64,000 nt of DNA from Kitasatospora atroaurantiaca (GTDB lineage: Bacteria; Actinomycetota; Actinomycetes; Streptomycetales; Streptomycetaceae), in NCBI RefSeq assembly GCF_007828955.1, contig NZ_VIVR01000001.1, forward strand, positions 1,736,001-1,800,000, given 5' to 3'. A model generated the notes under the pieces. It saw only the letters and a list, made by a program, of their open reading frames with translations, ran no database searches and was not told the DNA's origin. Shown in pieces: positions 1-9,809 of the stretch (its first letter is position 1; each line of letters begins with the position of its first letter). A program made the translations under genes and the position numbers.

Positions 1-2058
1 GACAGGCAGGTTGGGCGCCTCACTTCCGCTGGGCGCGACCTGCAGGGTCTTCAGGGTGAACTCCATCACCTGCTTGAACACCGGCCCGCAGAGCTGGCCG
101 CCGAAGTGGCCGTTGACCGGGTCCTGGATGACGCAGGAGACCGTGACCCTGGGCTGGTCGGCCGGGGCGAAGCCGATGAAGGAGGCGGTGTAGCCGGAGT
201 ACTTGCCGGTCTTGGGGTCCACCCGGTTGGCGGTGCCGGTCTTGCCGGCCACCCGGTAGCCCGGAATCTGCGCCTTGCCGCCGGTGCCCTGCTCGTCGGT
301 GACCACCGACTCGAGCATCTCGGTGAGGGTCTTGGCGGTCTGCGGGCCGACCACCCGGGTCTGCACCCCGGCCGGGGCCGGGGTGTACCGGCCGTCGGGC
401 CCGGTGGTCCCCATCAGCAGGCTCGGGGCGACCCGGACACCGCCGTTGGCGATGGTGGAGAACACCGAGGTGGCCTGCAGCGCGTTCACGGACAGGCCCT
501 GGCCGAAGGGGATCGTGTACTGCTGCGAGCCCTTCCAGTCCTCGGGCTTGGCCAGGATGCCCTTGGTCTCGCCCGGGAAGCCGAGGCCGGTGGACTGGCC
601 GATACCGAACCGGTGCAGGTAGTCGGCGAGCACCTGGTTGGCCTCGGGCTGGGTCTTGCCGAGGTGCTCGGCCGCCTCGATGGTCCCGATGTTGGAGGAC
701 TTGGCGAGCACCCCTGCCAGGGTCAGGTACCAGGTCTCGTGGTCGATGTCGTCGTGGAACACCCGGTCCGAGCGCTGCAGCGTGTTGGGCACGGTGACGT
801 GGGTGTCCCAGGCGGCGGCGCCGGTGTCCAGTACGGCGGCCATGGTCATCAGCTTGGCGGTGGAGCCCGGCTCGTACGCGTCCTGCACGGCGGCGTTGCC
901 GAGCTGCTCGGACTTGGCGGCGGAGAGGTCGTTGGGGTTGAAGCCGGGCGAGGTGGCCATGGCCAGGATCTGGCCGTTCCGCACGTCCTGGACGATGACG
1001 TAGCCCTTCTCCGCCCCGGCGTTGGCCACCTGGTCGGTGATGGCCCGCTGGGCCGCCCACTGGATGTCCCGGTTGATGGTCAGCCGCAGGTCGGAACCCG
1101 GTACGGGCGACTGCTGGCTGCCGCCGGCGGTGGGCACCATCCGGCCCCCGGCCGAGGCGTAGGTGCTCCTGCCGTCCTTGCCGGCCAGCTCCTTCTGGAA
1201 CTGCAGCTCGAGGCCGCCCGTGCCGGTGCCGTCCGCGTTGACGAAGCCGACGAGGTTGGCGGCCAGCCCGTCCGCGGGGTAGATCCGCCGGGTGCTCTCC
1301 TGGGAGATGACCCCGGCCAGCGGGTTCACGCAGGCGGCGTCCACGTACTGGCGGCCCCCCTGCTCGGCGGGCTTGCCGACCAGGAGCTTCTGGGCGCGGC
1401 AGGCCTTGGTGTCGGTCTGCCTGGCCAGGGTCGCCCTGAGATCGGTGATCTGCCGCTTGGTCTCCGGGCTCTGCCGGGGCGCGAGCGGCACCCACTTGGT
1501 CTTCGGGGTGTGCAGGGCGGCGGCCAGCTGCTCCTTGGAGCGGCCCAGGATGGGGGCCAGCAGCGCCGCCGCCTGCTCGGGGGCGTCCGGGATCTGCGCT
1601 GTCTCGGGGGTGTAGAGCGAAGGGTCCCCGTTGATGTCGTACGCGTCGACCGTGGTCGCGAGGGCGACGCCGTCGGAGGACGTTATCGAGCCGCGTTCGG
1701 CGGAGAGCTTCACCTCGACGTACTTGTTGGCGCCCGCCTGCGCCGCCAGCGCGTCGGAGTCGAGCAGCTGGAGCTGGACGAGCCGGCCTGCGAACACCGA
1801 GAAGACCAGGGCCAGCGAGACGGTGACCACCCGCAGACGGCGGCGCGGATCGCCCAGCTTGATCAGGCGGGGCTGCGGGCGGGGGGCCGGCGGCCGGGGC
1901 CTGCGGGCGGCGGGCGCGCGGCGCTGGTCGGCGCTGCGGCGGGGATCTGCGCCGCGCTGGTGCGGCGGGCGCGGGCGCTCGCCGGGCTTGCGAGCGGGGT
2001 TCGGGCGGGGAGGCTTGCGGTCGCCGGAGCCCCGCGAGGGCTGACGGGGCGTACTCAT
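1..2058 (-). CDS. ftsI: Septal penicillin-binding protein FtsI (partial, 3' end beyond window)
   Basis: Peptidoglycan transpeptidase of the division septum, anchored in the membrane with its catalytic domain outside. The first 686 codons are present and the reading frame is open to the left edge. An Arg/Pro-rich cytoplasmic tail (about residues 1-72) is followed by one transmembrane helix (about 76-92), the dimerisation domain and the transpeptidase domain. All three active-site motifs are visible: S399-T-A-K402, S454-S-N and K606-T-G. The ATG at 2058 overlaps the ftsL stop (ATGA), which implies translational coupling in an rsmH-ftsL-ftsI operon. The arrangement matches the actinobacterial dcw cluster. 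Any C-terminal PASTA domain would lie outside the window. Confidence 0.95.
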   Translation of the reverse strand, partial: MSTPRQPSRGSGDRKPPRPNPARKPGERPRPPHQRGADPRRSADQRRAPAARRPRPPAPRPQPRLIKLGDPRRRLRVVTVSLALVFSVFAGRLVQLQLLDSDALAAQAGANKYVEVKLSAERGSITSSDGVALATTVDAYDINGDPSLYTPETAQIPDAPEQAAALLAPILGRSKEQLAAALHTPKTKWVPLAPRQSPETKRQITDLRATLARQTDTKACRAQKLLVGKPAEQGGRQYVDAACVNPLAGVISQESTRRIYPADGLAANLVGFVNADGTGTGGLELQFQKELAGKDGRSTYASAGGRMVPTAGGSQQSPVPGSDLRLTINRDIQWAAQRAITDQVANAGAEKGYVIVQDVRNGQILAMATSPGFNPNDLSAAKSEQLGNAAVQDAYEPGSTAKLMTMAAVLDTGAAAWDTHVTVPNTLQRSDRVFHDDIDHETWYLTLAGVLAKSSNIGTIEAAEHLGKTQPEANQVLADYLHRFGIGQSTGLGFPGETKGILAKPEDWKGSQQYTIPFGQGLSVNALQATSVFSTIANGGVRVAPSLLMGTTGPDGRYTPAPAGVQTRVVGPQTAKTLTEMLESVVTDEQGTGGKAQIPGYRVAGKTGTANRVDPKTGKYSGYTASFIGFAPADQPRVTVSCVIQDPVNGHFGGQLCGPVFKQVMEFTLKTLQVAPSGSEAPNLPV

Positions 2059-2654
2059 CGCGGCGTACCTCCGGCCGGAGCTGACGGGGTGGCCGGCGGC
2101 GCCGGGTTGATCTGTACGCCGGGATCGCCGCTCGGGGCCGCCGAGGCGCCGGGCTGAGCACTGGGCTGGGCGCTGTCCTGGGCGCCGGGCTGGGCGCTGG
2201 GCCGGGCCTGCTGCCACAGGTCGTTGCCGGAACGCTTCACCGGCGGGGTGTCCTGGGCCTGGCCCGGCTTGCCCTGGACCTTCCCGTCGTCCTGCAGGAA
2301 GGCCGGGTCGCCACCGGGCACCATGCCCAGCTCGCGGGCTCGCCGCTCCAGCGCGTCGGGGGCCGAACCCTGGTCGATCTGCTGCTGCAGCGTCTGCTGC
2401 TGGTCCGTCAGCTCGGTGGTCTGCTTCTGCAGCCGGGAGAGCTCGAAGGAGCCCTCGTTCAGCGCGGTGTTGAGCATCAGCAGGCCGAGCAGACCGCCCG
2501 AGAGCAGCACCACGACCAGTACCGCGAAGGGCGTGCGCCCCCGGGCCGACCGGGCGCCGGGCCGTACGGTGATCCGCGCTCTGGCGCCCTGACCGGGGAG
2601 CGCGCTGCTCTCCCGCCGTGCTCGAACCCCTGGGCCACCGCCGGCCACCGGCAC
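2055..2654 (-). CDS. ftsL: FtsL-like septum formation protein
   Basis: Small bitopic division protein. A basic cytoplasmic N-terminus is followed by one transmembrane helix (about residues 42-62) and a Gln/Leu-rich coiled coil (about 68-110), the FtsL/DivIC layout. A Pro/Ala/Ser/Gln-rich tail with repeated SAQPG-type motifs extends from about residue 145 to 199. That tail is longer than in classical FtsL, but such tails occur in actinobacteria. It lies between rsmH and ftsI and overlaps the ftsI start by 4 nt. The start at 2654 is the furthest upstream in-frame choice without overlap with rsmH. Sequence identity in this family is weak, so the call rests mainly on topology and position. Confidence 0.82.
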   Translation of the reverse strand: MPVAGGGPGVRARRESSALPGQGARARITVRPGARSARGRTPFAVLVVVLLSGGLLGLLMLNTALNEGSFELSRLQKQTTELTDQQQTLQQQIDQGSAPDALERRARELGMVPGGDPAFLQDDGKVQGKPGQAQDTPPVKRSGNDLWQQARPSAQPGAQDSAQPSAQPGASAAPSGDPGVQINPAPPATPSAPAGGTPR

Positions 2655-2726
2655 TGCGCTCTCCCCTCGTTCCTCGCTCGCCTCCGGGCGCTCGCGAGGA
2701 GGCCCTTCGTCCCCCGTCGGGCCAGG

Positions 2727-3716
2727 TCAGCCCCGGGTGCTTCGGTCCCTGATCCTCTCCGCCACGCGCAGTCGCACGGGCGCGGCACGCCGGTTCTCCT
2801 CGATCTCCCCCTCGGTGGCCAGTTCGGCGCCTCGGGTGAGCAGCTTCAGCCAGGGCTGGTGCTCCTCGGGGATGACCGGCAGACCGGGCGGGGCGGTGTT
2901 GGTGGCACCTGCCGCGAAGTACTGCTTGACCAGGCGGTCCTCCAGCGACTGGTACGACATCACCACGATCCGGCCGCCCACCGCGAGCGAGTCCAGCGCG
3001 CCCGGGATGGCCCGGTCGAGGACCTCCAGCTCGCCGTTGACCTCGATCCGCAGCGCCTGGAAGGTCCGCTTGGCCGGGTTTCCGCCGGTGCGCCGGGTGG
3101 CGGCCGGAATGGCGTTGCGTACCAACTCGACCAGACGCGCGCTGTTGCTGAACGGTTCCTTCGCACGCTCACGGACGATCACCGAGGCGATCTTCCCGGC
3201 GAACCGCTCCTCGCCGTAGACCTTGAGAATGCGCGCGAGGTCGCCGTGGCTGTAGGTGTTGAGCACCTCGGCGGCGCTCAGGCCGCGGGTCTGGTCCATC
3301 CGCATGTCGAGCGGCGCGTCCTGGGCGTAGGCGAAGCCGCGCTCGGCCTCGTCCAGCTGCATCGAGGAGACGCCCAGGTCGAAGAGGATGCCCTGGACCT
3401 TCGGGATGCCCAGGTCGGCGAGGACCTCGGGGATCTCGTCGTAGACGGCGTGCACCAGGGTCGCGCGGTCCCCGAACGGCGCAAGGCGCTCGGCGGAGAG
3501 CTTGAGGGCGGCCGGGTCACGGTCGACCGCGACCAGCCGGACCTCGGGGAACTGGGTGAGCAGCGCCTCGCTGTGGCCGCCGAGGCCCAGCGTGGCGTCC
3601 ACCACCACGGCGCCGGGGGCGGAGATCGCCGGGGCCAGCGCGTCGACGCAGCGCTGGAGCATCACCGGGACGTGCTTGGGTGCCGGACTGCTCGCTGTAC
3701 CGCTGTCGGTGCTCAT
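2727..3716 (-). CDS. rsmH: 16S rRNA (cytosine(1402)-N(4))-methyltransferase RsmH (MraW)
   Basis: SAM-dependent methyltransferase acting on C1402 of 16S rRNA. The N-terminal region carries HVPVMLQRC, then the SAM-binding loop [14 protein letters not shown]. Typical RsmH blocks follow, including [14 protein letters not shown] and RGFAY. Predicted length is 329 aa, normal for the family. The chosen ATG (3716) gives MSTDSG; an in-frame ATG at 3725 (MVD) is equally possible because neither has a clear Shine-Dalgarno. It is the first gene of the operon with ftsL and ftsI. No mraZ-like ORF was seen directly upstream, unlike the mycobacterial arrangement as I recall it. Confidence 0.95.
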   Translation of the reverse strand: MSTDSGTASSPAPKHVPVMLQRCVDALAPAISAPGAVVVDATLGLGGHSEALLTQFPEVRLVAVDRDPAALKLSAERLAPFGDRATLVHAVYDEIPEVLADLGIPKVQGILFDLGVSSMQLDEAERGFAYAQDAPLDMRMDQTRGLSAAEVLNTYSHGDLARILKVYGEERFAGKIASVIVRERAKEPFSNSARLVELVRNAIPAATRRTGGNPAKRTFQALRIEVNGELEVLDRAIPGALDSLAVGGRIVVMSYQSLEDRLVKQYFAAGATNTAPPGLPVIPEEHQPWLKLLTRGAELATEGEIEENRRAAPVRLRVAERIRDRSTRG

Positions 3717-4199
3717 GTCGACCATTTTGGACCACTGAACGAGCGATTCCGTACGCCGCCCGTGGTCCCCGCCCGCTCGCCTGGGGAAGGAGAGGCCGCC
3801 CGGCACCGGGGAAGGTGCGCCAGGAGGCACGGAGCGGGTGGAGGCCGCGGGCTGCGTACGGACTGCATCAACCAGCCGCGAAAGCACAGTTGACGATGCG
3901 TGACGAGTGTGCTCCACTGCGCCGCAACTCTATCGCGCCGCACTCCCCAGTCAATCGTCCGCGACGGCGCACCACCCGGGCGGAGGTATCCGTCTTCGCA
4001 GGTCCGGGCCGCCGGCCCGGTCGGTGTCCCCCGGTCGGACGCAACGCGCACCGGCCTCCGCGCGCGCCGGGCAAAACCGGGCAGAACGGGCGAGCCGCCT
4101 CGAACACCACTCGAGCTCCGCTATGTGCTCCATCACACCGGGAGAATCAGACCGCTCCACACCCACCACGGGGGCCGAAATCCTATTAGCGTCATCGGT
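3717..4199. other. Intergenic region between divergent rsmH and carbonic anhydrase
   Basis: No coding region supported. It must hold the rsmH operon promoter on the minus strand. On the plus strand TATTAG at 4183-4188 lies 12 nt before the carbonic anhydrase ATG, so that transcript may be leaderless or nearly so. No clear -35 was identified. Confidence 0.4.
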
Positions 4200-4739
4200 A
4201 TGACAGTGACCCCCGACCGGCCCACGCCGACCGCCGCTGCCGATCCCGCCCCGAGCATCATCGACCGCTTCATCGAGTCCAACCGCGCGTACGCGGTCGA
4301 CTTCCGCGACGGCGGGATGGACGCCCGCCCCGTCCAGAAGGTCACCGTGGTGGCCTGTATGGACGCCCGGCTCGACCTGTTCGCCGCGCTCGGCCTCGAA
4401 CTCGGCGACGCTCACGTCATCCGCAACGCCGGCGGGGTGGTCACCGACGACACCATCCGCTCGCTCACCATCAGCCAGCGCGCTCTCGGCACCCGTTCGA
4501 TCGCGCTGATCCACCACACCGGCTGCGGCCTGCTCGGCCTCACCGAGGACTTCCGCCGCGAGCTGGAGCTGGAGGTCGGCCAGCGCCCCCAGTGGGCGGT
4601 GGAGTCCTTCGTCGACCTGGACGGCGACGTCCGCCAGTCCATGCAGCGGGTCCGCACCTCGCCGTTCCTCCTGCACACCGACGACGTCCGCGGCTTCGTC
4701 TTCGACGTCCACACGGGTCTGCTCCGCGAGATCCACTGA
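4200..4739 (+). CDS. Beta-class carbonic anhydrase
   Basis: Zinc enzyme interconverting CO2 and bicarbonate. It shows the beta-class hallmarks: CMDAR (zinc Cys plus the Asp-Arg dyad) and HHTGCG (zinc His and Cys). Length is 179 aa, a compact actinobacterial subtype. The ATG at 4200 was chosen because the upstream in-frame extension is low-complexity and lacks family similarity. The gene is divergent from rsmH. Its 3' end is followed by a long inverted repeat that could terminate transcription before the MoxR operon. The cellular role, such as supplying bicarbonate for carboxylases, is inferred. Confidence 0.92.
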   Translation: MTVTPDRPTPTAAADPAPSIIDRFIESNRAYAVDFRDGGMDARPVQKVTVVACMDARLDLFAALGLELGDAHVIRNAGGVVTDDTIRSLTISQRALGTRSIALIHHTGCGLLGLTEDFRRELELEVGQRPQWAVESFVDLDGDVRQSMQRVRTSPFLLHTDDVRGFVFDVHTGLLREIH

Positions 4740-4750
4740 GCGGCTGGATC

Positions 4751-4836
4751 GGGCATCCCAGGGGCGCGGGGAACTGCGCGCAGCGGAAGGGCACAGGCCG
4801 TTGCCTTCCGATCTCGCGCAGTTCCCCGCGCCCCTG
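4751..4836. repeat. Long inverted repeat, copy 1 of the GGGGAACTGCGC family
   Basis: Two perfect 22-bp arms (4759-4780 and 4815-4836) share the core GGGGAACTGCGC and its complement. A further inner 7-bp pairing (CGGAAGG at 4784-4790 with CCTTCCG at 4804-4810) extends the stem. It lies just downstream of the carbonic anhydrase stop. The same arms recur at five other sites here, always near a gene 3' end. Probably a transcription terminator and/or a dispersed non-coding repeat. Confidence 0.85.
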
Positions 4837-5012
4837 TGGTCGGCCCGGTACCTCAGCGGGTGAGAGTGACTTCTGGCCGCCCGACAGGGAAGAATGCGCC
4901 TGCAGGCCTGCCCCGTACCGCTCCGGTGGAACCGTACGGCAGCGGGCCGCGTAATCGGGTGGGGCCGGCCCGGGAACAGGTCCGGCGCGAATCGGGGCAT
5001 GGGAGCTAACGG

Positions 5013-6026
5013 GTGACGACCTTCAACGGACAGACCGCCGCAGTCGGCACGGGGGCGGCATCACGCCCGGCCGGCCTGCACGAGCTGAGCGCGGTGGTCG
5101 AGCGCGTCCGCGCCTCGGTCGAGAGCGTCATCGAGGGCAAGCCGGAGGCCGTCCGGATCGCGCTGACGGTGCTGCTGGCCGAGGGCCACCTGCTGCTGGA
5201 GGACGTCCCGGGCGTCGGCAAGACCATGCTGGCCAAGGCGCTCGCCAAGTCGCTGGACTGCAATGTCCGCCGTATCCAGTTCACCCCCGACCTGCTGCCG
5301 TCCGACGTGACCGGCACCAACGTCTTCGACCAGAACCGCCGTGACTTCGAGTTCCGCCCGGGCGCGATCTTCGCGCAGATCGTGGTCGGCGACGAGATCA
5401 ACCGCGCCTCGCCGAAGACCCAGTCGGCCCTCCTGGAGTCCATGGAGGAGCGGCAGGTGACCATCGACGGCACCAGCTACGAACTCCCCTCCCCCTTCAT
5501 GGTGGTGGCCACCCAGAACCCGGTGGAGATGGAGGGCACCTACCCGCTCCCCGAGGCCCAGCGCGACCGTTTCATGGCCCGGATCTCGATCGGCTACCCG
5601 AGCGCCGAGGCCGAGCTCGCCATGCTCGACGTGCACGGCGGCGCGAGCCCGCTGGAGGACCTCCAGCCGGTCGCGCACGCCCACGACATCCTCAAGCTGA
5701 TCGAGGTGGTCCGCGCGGTGCACGTCGCCGACGCGATCCGCCGCTACGCGGTGGAACTGGTCGCGGCCACCCGCAACCACCCCGAGCTGCGCCTCGGCGC
5801 CTCCCCCCGGGCCACCCTGCACCTGATCCGCGCCGCCCGCGCGACCGCCGCCCTGGACGGCCGGGACTACGTGCTGCCGGACGACATCCAGGCGCTCGCC
5901 GTCCCCGTCCTGGCGCACCGCCTGCTGCCCACCGCCGAGACCCAGCTGAGCCGGCGCACCGCCGAGCAGATCGTGCTGGACCTGGTGGCCCGGCTGCCGA
6001 TCCCCCGTCCGCAGGGGCGGGGCTGA
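5013..6026 (+). CDS. MoxR-family AAA+ ATPase
   Basis: AAA+ ATPase of the MoxR type, thought to act as a chaperone maturing partner proteins, often VWA or DUF58 proteins. It has Walker A (DVPGVGKTMLA), Walker B (VVGDEINRA), sensor-1 (ATQNPVEMEGTYPLPEAQRDRF) region and the C-terminal lid with LGASPRAT. Length is 337 aa, typical. The GTG at 5013 follows a GGGAG ribosome-binding site. The DUF58 gene starts 1 nt after the stop, and that gene overlaps the transglutaminase gene, so the three form one operon. MoxR-DUF58-transglutaminase triads are common in bacteria, but the client is unknown. Confidence 0.93.
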   Translation: MTTFNGQTAAVGTGAASRPAGLHELSAVVERVRASVESVIEGKPEAVRIALTVLLAEGHLLLEDVPGVGKTMLAKALAKSLDCNVRRIQFTPDLLPSDVTGTNVFDQNRRDFEFRPGAIFAQIVVGDEINRASPKTQSALLESMEERQVTIDGTSYELPSPFMVVATQNPVEMEGTYPLPEAQRDRFMARISIGYPSAEAELAMLDVHGGASPLEDLQPVAHAHDILKLIEVVRAVHVADAIRRYAVELVAATRNHPELRLGASPRATLHLIRAARATAALDGRDYVLPDDIQALAVPVLAHRLLPTAETQLSRRTAEQIVLDLVARLPIPRPQGRG

Positions 6027-6027
6027 G

Positions 6028-7350
6028 GTGACGCAGGCCGACAAGGTGTCAGGCCTGCGCACCGGCCTGCGCGGCCTGACCACCCGCGGCCGGTCCTTCC
6101 TGGCCGCCGGGGTCACCGCCTCGCTCTGCGCGTACGTCTTCGGGCAGGACGCGCTGCTGCAGGTCGGGGTGCTGCTGGCCGCGCTGCCGCTGGCCGCCGC
6201 CGTCCTGCTGCTGCGCACCCGCTACCGGGTGGCCGGCGGGCGCAGGCTCACCCCGCACCGCGCCGCGGCCGGCCAGGAGGCCCGGGTCCACCTGCGGCTG
6301 GACAACGTCTCCCGGGTCCCCACCGGCCTGCTGCTGCTGGAGGACAAGGTCCCGTACGTGCTCGGGCCGCGCCCGCGCTTCGTCCTGGACCGGGTCGAGC
6401 CGCGCGGCTTCCGCGAGGTCTCCTACCGGGTCCGCTCCGACCTGCGCGGGCGCTACCCGCTCGGGCCGCTCCAGCTGCGGGTCGCCGACCCCTTCGGGAT
6501 GTGCGAGCTGACCAGGTCCTTCTCCGCCTCGGACGTGCTGACCGTGGTGCCGCAGGTCCAGTCGCTGCCGACCGTACGGCTGGCGGGCGAGTGGGCCGGG
6601 CACGGCGAGAGCAACACCCGGACGCTGGCGCTGGCCGGCGACGACGACGTGATCCCGCGCGAGTACCGGCACGGCGACGACCTGCGCCGGGTGCACTGGA
6701 AATCCACCGCGCGCTACGGCGAGCTGATGGTCCGCCGGGAGGAGCAGCCGCTCCAGGCCCGCGCCACCGTCCTGCTGGACACCCGCGAGATCGGGCACCG
6801 GGGCAGCGGCCCCGCGTCCTCCTTCGAATGGGCCGTCAGCTGCGCGGCCTCGGTGGGCGTGCACCTGATGGAGCGCGGCTACCGGACCAGGCTGCTCACC
6901 GACACCGGCCTCTCCGTGCCGGGCCCGGGCGCGGGCGGTGTCGGCACGGTGGCCGAGGCCGCAGGGCTGCTGCTGGACGCGCTCGCCGTGGTGGAGAACT
7001 CCGACGGCGGCGGCTTCGGCCGCGCCGAGGAGGTGCTGCGCCTCGGCGGCGAGGGCCTGCTGGTGGCCGTCCTCGGCTCGCTGGACGACGAGCAGGTGGC
7101 CCGGCTCGGGCGGCTGCGCCGCCGGACCGGCGGAGCCGTCGCGTTCCTGCTGGACACCGGCACCTGGGCCGGGCTGCGCCATCTGCTCCCCGGCACCGAG
7201 GACGACGAGGCCGTGCGGCAGGTGCGCGCGCTGCGCGAGGCCGGCTGGACCGTCCTGTCCGCCAAGGCCGGCGACTCGGTGCCCGCGCTCTGGCGCCTGG
7301 CCGACCGATCGGCGAAGGCCGCCCCCTATCGAAACGAGGTCGGCGAGTGA
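6028..7350 (+). CDS. DUF58 domain-containing membrane protein
   Basis: 440-aa protein. Two hydrophobic segments lie near the N-terminus (about residues 18-60). A beta-rich region follows, then the DUF58 signature around IPREYRHGDDLRRVHWKS, followed by a VWA-like region. DUF58 proteins accompany MoxR ATPases and are thought to form adaptor or complex partners. GTG start at 6028 directly after the moxR stop. The 3' end overlaps the next gene as GTGA. No direct biochemical function is established for this family. Confidence 0.9.
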   Translation: MTQADKVSGLRTGLRGLTTRGRSFLAAGVTASLCAYVFGQDALLQVGVLLAALPLAAAVLLLRTRYRVAGGRRLTPHRAAAGQEARVHLRLDNVSRVPTGLLLLEDKVPYVLGPRPRFVLDRVEPRGFREVSYRVRSDLRGRYPLGPLQLRVADPFGMCELTRSFSASDVLTVVPQVQSLPTVRLAGEWAGHGESNTRTLALAGDDDVIPREYRHGDDLRRVHWKSTARYGELMVRREEQPLQARATVLLDTREIGHRGSGPASSFEWAVSCAASVGVHLMERGYRTRLLTDTGLSVPGPGAGGVGTVAEAAGLLLDALAVVENSDGGGFGRAEEVLRLGGEGLLVAVLGSLDDEQVARLGRLRRRTGGAVAFLLDTGTWAGLRHLLPGTEDDEAVRQVRALREAGWTVLSAKAGDSVPALWRLADRSAKAAPYRNEVGE

Positions 7351-9746
7351 CCACCCGGGCCAAGTTGACGCTCTTCTCGGCGCTGGCGACGGCGTTGGTG
7401 ACGCTCTGTCTGACCCCGCTGGTGAGCCCGGCCGGCTGGGTCGCGCAGGCCTTCTTCCTGACCGCCGTGACCGCCGCCGCCGGCGCGGGCCTGCGCCGTC
7501 TGGCGCTGCCCCGCAGAGCCGTGGTGCCGCTCCAGCTGGTGATCGTCCTCTATGTGCTGCTGCTGGTCTTCGTGCAGTCCTCGATGTCCTACGGGGTGCT
7601 GCCGGGCCTGCGGGCCCTCGACGCGGTCGGCTCGCTGCTGTCCGACGGGGGCACCGACGTCCAGCAGTACGCCATCCCGGCTCCCGCGACCGACGGGCTG
7701 CGGCTGATCCTGGTCGGCTCGGTCACCCTGGTCGCGGTGGTGGTGGACACCCTCGCGGTGACCTTCCGCCGGGCGGCGGCGGCCGGGCTGCCGCTGCTGG
7801 CGCTCTACTCGGTCGGCACCGGGCTGTCGGGCGGGGGCGGGGCCTGGCTCTGGTTCCTGTTCGGCGCCGCCGGCTACCTGCTGCTGCTCTTCGCCGAGGG
7901 CCAGGACCGGCTCTCCCGCTGGGGGCGGGTCTTCCACGGCACATCCCAGCGCGCGTCCGGCACCCTCTCGCACAGCGGCCACCGGGTCGGCCTGCTCGCC
8001 CTGGTGTGCGCGCTGATCCTGCCGGCCTTCATCCCGCACGGCGACCTCGGTCTGGTCGGCGGCGGCGCCGGCCACGGCGGCATCGGCAAGGGCACCGGCG
8101 GCCTCACCTCGCTCAACCCGGTGGTGGCACTGACGGACAGCCTCCGCCGGCCGGACAACGTCGAGATGCTCCGCTACGCCACGGACTCCAGCGGCGCCCG
8201 CGAGATGTACCTGCGGATCGCCGCCCTGGACAGCTTCGACGGTGTCCAGTGGAAGATCTCCGAGCAGCGCCTGCAGAACGTCCCCGACCCGCTGCCCGAC
8301 CCGCAGGGGCTCGCCTCCGGCGTCTCCACCACCCCCGTCAGCACCGACATCAGGATCTCCGACAACCTGAGCACCGAGTGGCTGCCGATGCCCTACCCCG
8401 CCGACGCGGTCTCGGTGCCCGGCAACTGGCGCTACGAGCCCAACACCCGCGCCCTGATCGGCGAGAACGGCCAGCGCACCAAGGGCCTGGGCTACCGCGT
8501 GACCAGCCTGGACGTGGAGCCGAGCCCGGACCAGCTGCGCAGGGCCGGCAGCCCGCCGCCCGACATCACCCAGCGGTACCTGCAGCTGCCGCAGAACCTG
8601 CCGCCGGTGGTCGCCGAGACCGCCCGGCGCGTCACGGCGGGCAAGTCGAACCCGTACGACCAGGCGGTGGCGCTGCAGAACTGGTTCGCCGACGGCGACT
8701 TCCACTACAGCCTCAAGGTCGACGCGGGGACCGGCAACGACGCGATCGTGAAGTTCCTGCAGGACAAGACCGGCTTCTGCGTGCACTTCGCCGCCACCAT
8801 GGCGGCGATGGCGCGCTCGCTGAACATCCCGGCCCGCGTCGCCATCGGCTTCGCCCCCGGCAAGGAGCAGAGCGACCGCAAGTTCGTCGTGCGCAGCCAG
8901 GACTACCACGCCTGGCCCGAGCTCTACTTCCCCGGCGCCGGCTGGCTGCGCTTCGAGCCGACCCCGAACCTGGGCTCCACGCCCGGGTACACGGTCGAGC
9001 AGGCCGCGCCCTCCCCGAGTGCGAGCGCCGAGCAGCCCACGACGGCACCGAGCGAGAACGCCTCCGCCGCACCGAGCTCCAGCAGCAGCTGCGCCGCCCA
9101 GCAGCGGCGCCTCGACAACTGCCCGGACGACTCCCCGGTCGCCGTGCGGACGGTGCACCAGCGCCCGTGGTGGCTCTCCTGGCAGGGCCTGACCTCCTTG
9201 GCGGGAGGCCTGGTGGTGCTGGGCCTGCTGGCCACCCCGATGCTCTGGCGGGCGCGCCTGCGCCGTCGCCGACTGGGCGTGGGCAGGCACCTGCCCGGCG
9301 CCCCGCCGGCCGAGCTCACCGACCGGCAGGTGCTGGCCGCCTGGGAGGAGCTGATCGACAGCGCCTGGGACCTGGGCATCCCGCCGGACGACGCCCGGAC
9401 GCCGCGCGGTACGGCCCGGCGGATCGCCGAGACCGGGCAGCTGGACGCCACCGCCTCGGCCGCCGCCGGGCGGCTGGCACTGGCCACCGAGCAGGTGCTG
9501 TACGCGCGGGAGGTTCAGCCGCAGCTGCCGCTGGGGCCCGACGTACGGACCGCGACGGACGGTCTGAAGGCCTGGGCGGGGCGGCGCGGCCGGGCGCGTG
9601 CGGTGCTGCTGCCGGCCTCGTCGATACGGCTGCGGTGGCGGATCGCGGACCGGGTGGCGGCCGTCCAGGACGGCTTCCGGGCCCGCCGGACGCGAGTCAC
9701 CGAGCGGGTCGGAACGATGTTCCGCAGGCTCGGGAGGCGTGGGTAG
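7347..9746 (+). CDS. TgpA-like membrane transglutaminase-family protein (DUF3488 plus transglutaminase core)
   Basis: Large integral membrane protein of 799 aa. Several N-terminal transmembrane helices (about residues 1-210) correspond to DUF3488. An extracytoplasmic transglutaminase-like domain follows, with the catalytic Cys478 in TGFCVHFA and His521 in YHAWPE. The usual Asp position is Glu (RFEPTP). Another transmembrane helix lies near residue 620, with a C-terminal DUF4129-like cytoplasmic tail. It is the last gene of the MoxR-DUF58 operon; the GTG start overlaps the preceding stop. Likely a cell-envelope protease or crosslinking enzyme, substrate unknown. A strong hairpin terminator follows at 9756. 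Confidence 0.92.
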   Translation: MTTRAKLTLFSALATALVTLCLTPLVSPAGWVAQAFFLTAVTAAAGAGLRRLALPRRAVVPLQLVIVLYVLLLVFVQSSMSYGVLPGLRALDAVGSLLSDGGTDVQQYAIPAPATDGLRLILVGSVTLVAVVVDTLAVTFRRAAAAGLPLLALYSVGTGLSGGGGAWLWFLFGAAGYLLLLFAEGQDRLSRWGRVFHGTSQRASGTLSHSGHRVGLLALVCALILPAFIPHGDLGLVGGGAGHGGIGKGTGGLTSLNPVVALTDSLRRPDNVEMLRYATDSSGAREMYLRIAALDSFDGVQWKISEQRLQNVPDPLPDPQGLASGVSTTPVSTDIRISDNLSTEWLPMPYPADAVSVPGNWRYEPNTRALIGENGQRTKGLGYRVTSLDVEPSPDQLRRAGSPPPDITQRYLQLPQNLPPVVAETARRVTAGKSNPYDQAVALQNWFADGDFHYSLKVDAGTGNDAIVKFLQDKTGFCVHFAATMAAMARSLNIPARVAIGFAPGKEQSDRKFVVRSQDYHAWPELYFPGAGWLRFEPTPNLGSTPGYTVEQAAPSPSASAEQPTTAPSENASAAPSSSSSCAAQQRRLDNCPDDSPVAVRTVHQRPWWLSWQGLTSLAGGLVVLGLLATPMLWRARLRRRRLGVGRHLPGAPPAELTDRQVLAAWEELIDSAWDLGIPPDDARTPRGTARRIAETGQLDATASAAAGRLALATEQVLYAREVQPQLPLGPDVRTATDGLKAWAGRRGRARAVLLPASSIRLRWRIADRVAAVQDGFRARRTRVTERVGTMFRRLGRRG

Positions 9747-9755
9747 CAGGACAGC

Positions 9756-9792
9756 CTGAGGGCGGGCAGTCGACTCGACTGCCCGCCCTCAG
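9756..9792. terminator. Bidirectional hairpin terminator
   Basis: A perfect 18-bp palindrome stem (9756-9773 with 9775-9792) with a minimal loop lies between the convergent transglutaminase gene and the DUF3040 gene. It ends both transcripts without a long U-tract, as is usual in high-GC actinomycetes. Confidence 0.9.
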
Positions 9793-9809
9793 ACTTCGTT
9801 CCAGTGCGG

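Noticed and set aside
106..2157. 683-codon plus-strand ORF opposite ftsI and similar long ORFs elsewhere (e.g. 22438-24576 minus, 49590-52691 minus, 11838-13109 minus)
   Set aside because: These lie opposite or in shifted frame to genes with clear family motifs. They show Arg/Gly/Ala-rich composition typical of shadow frames in very GC-rich DNA.
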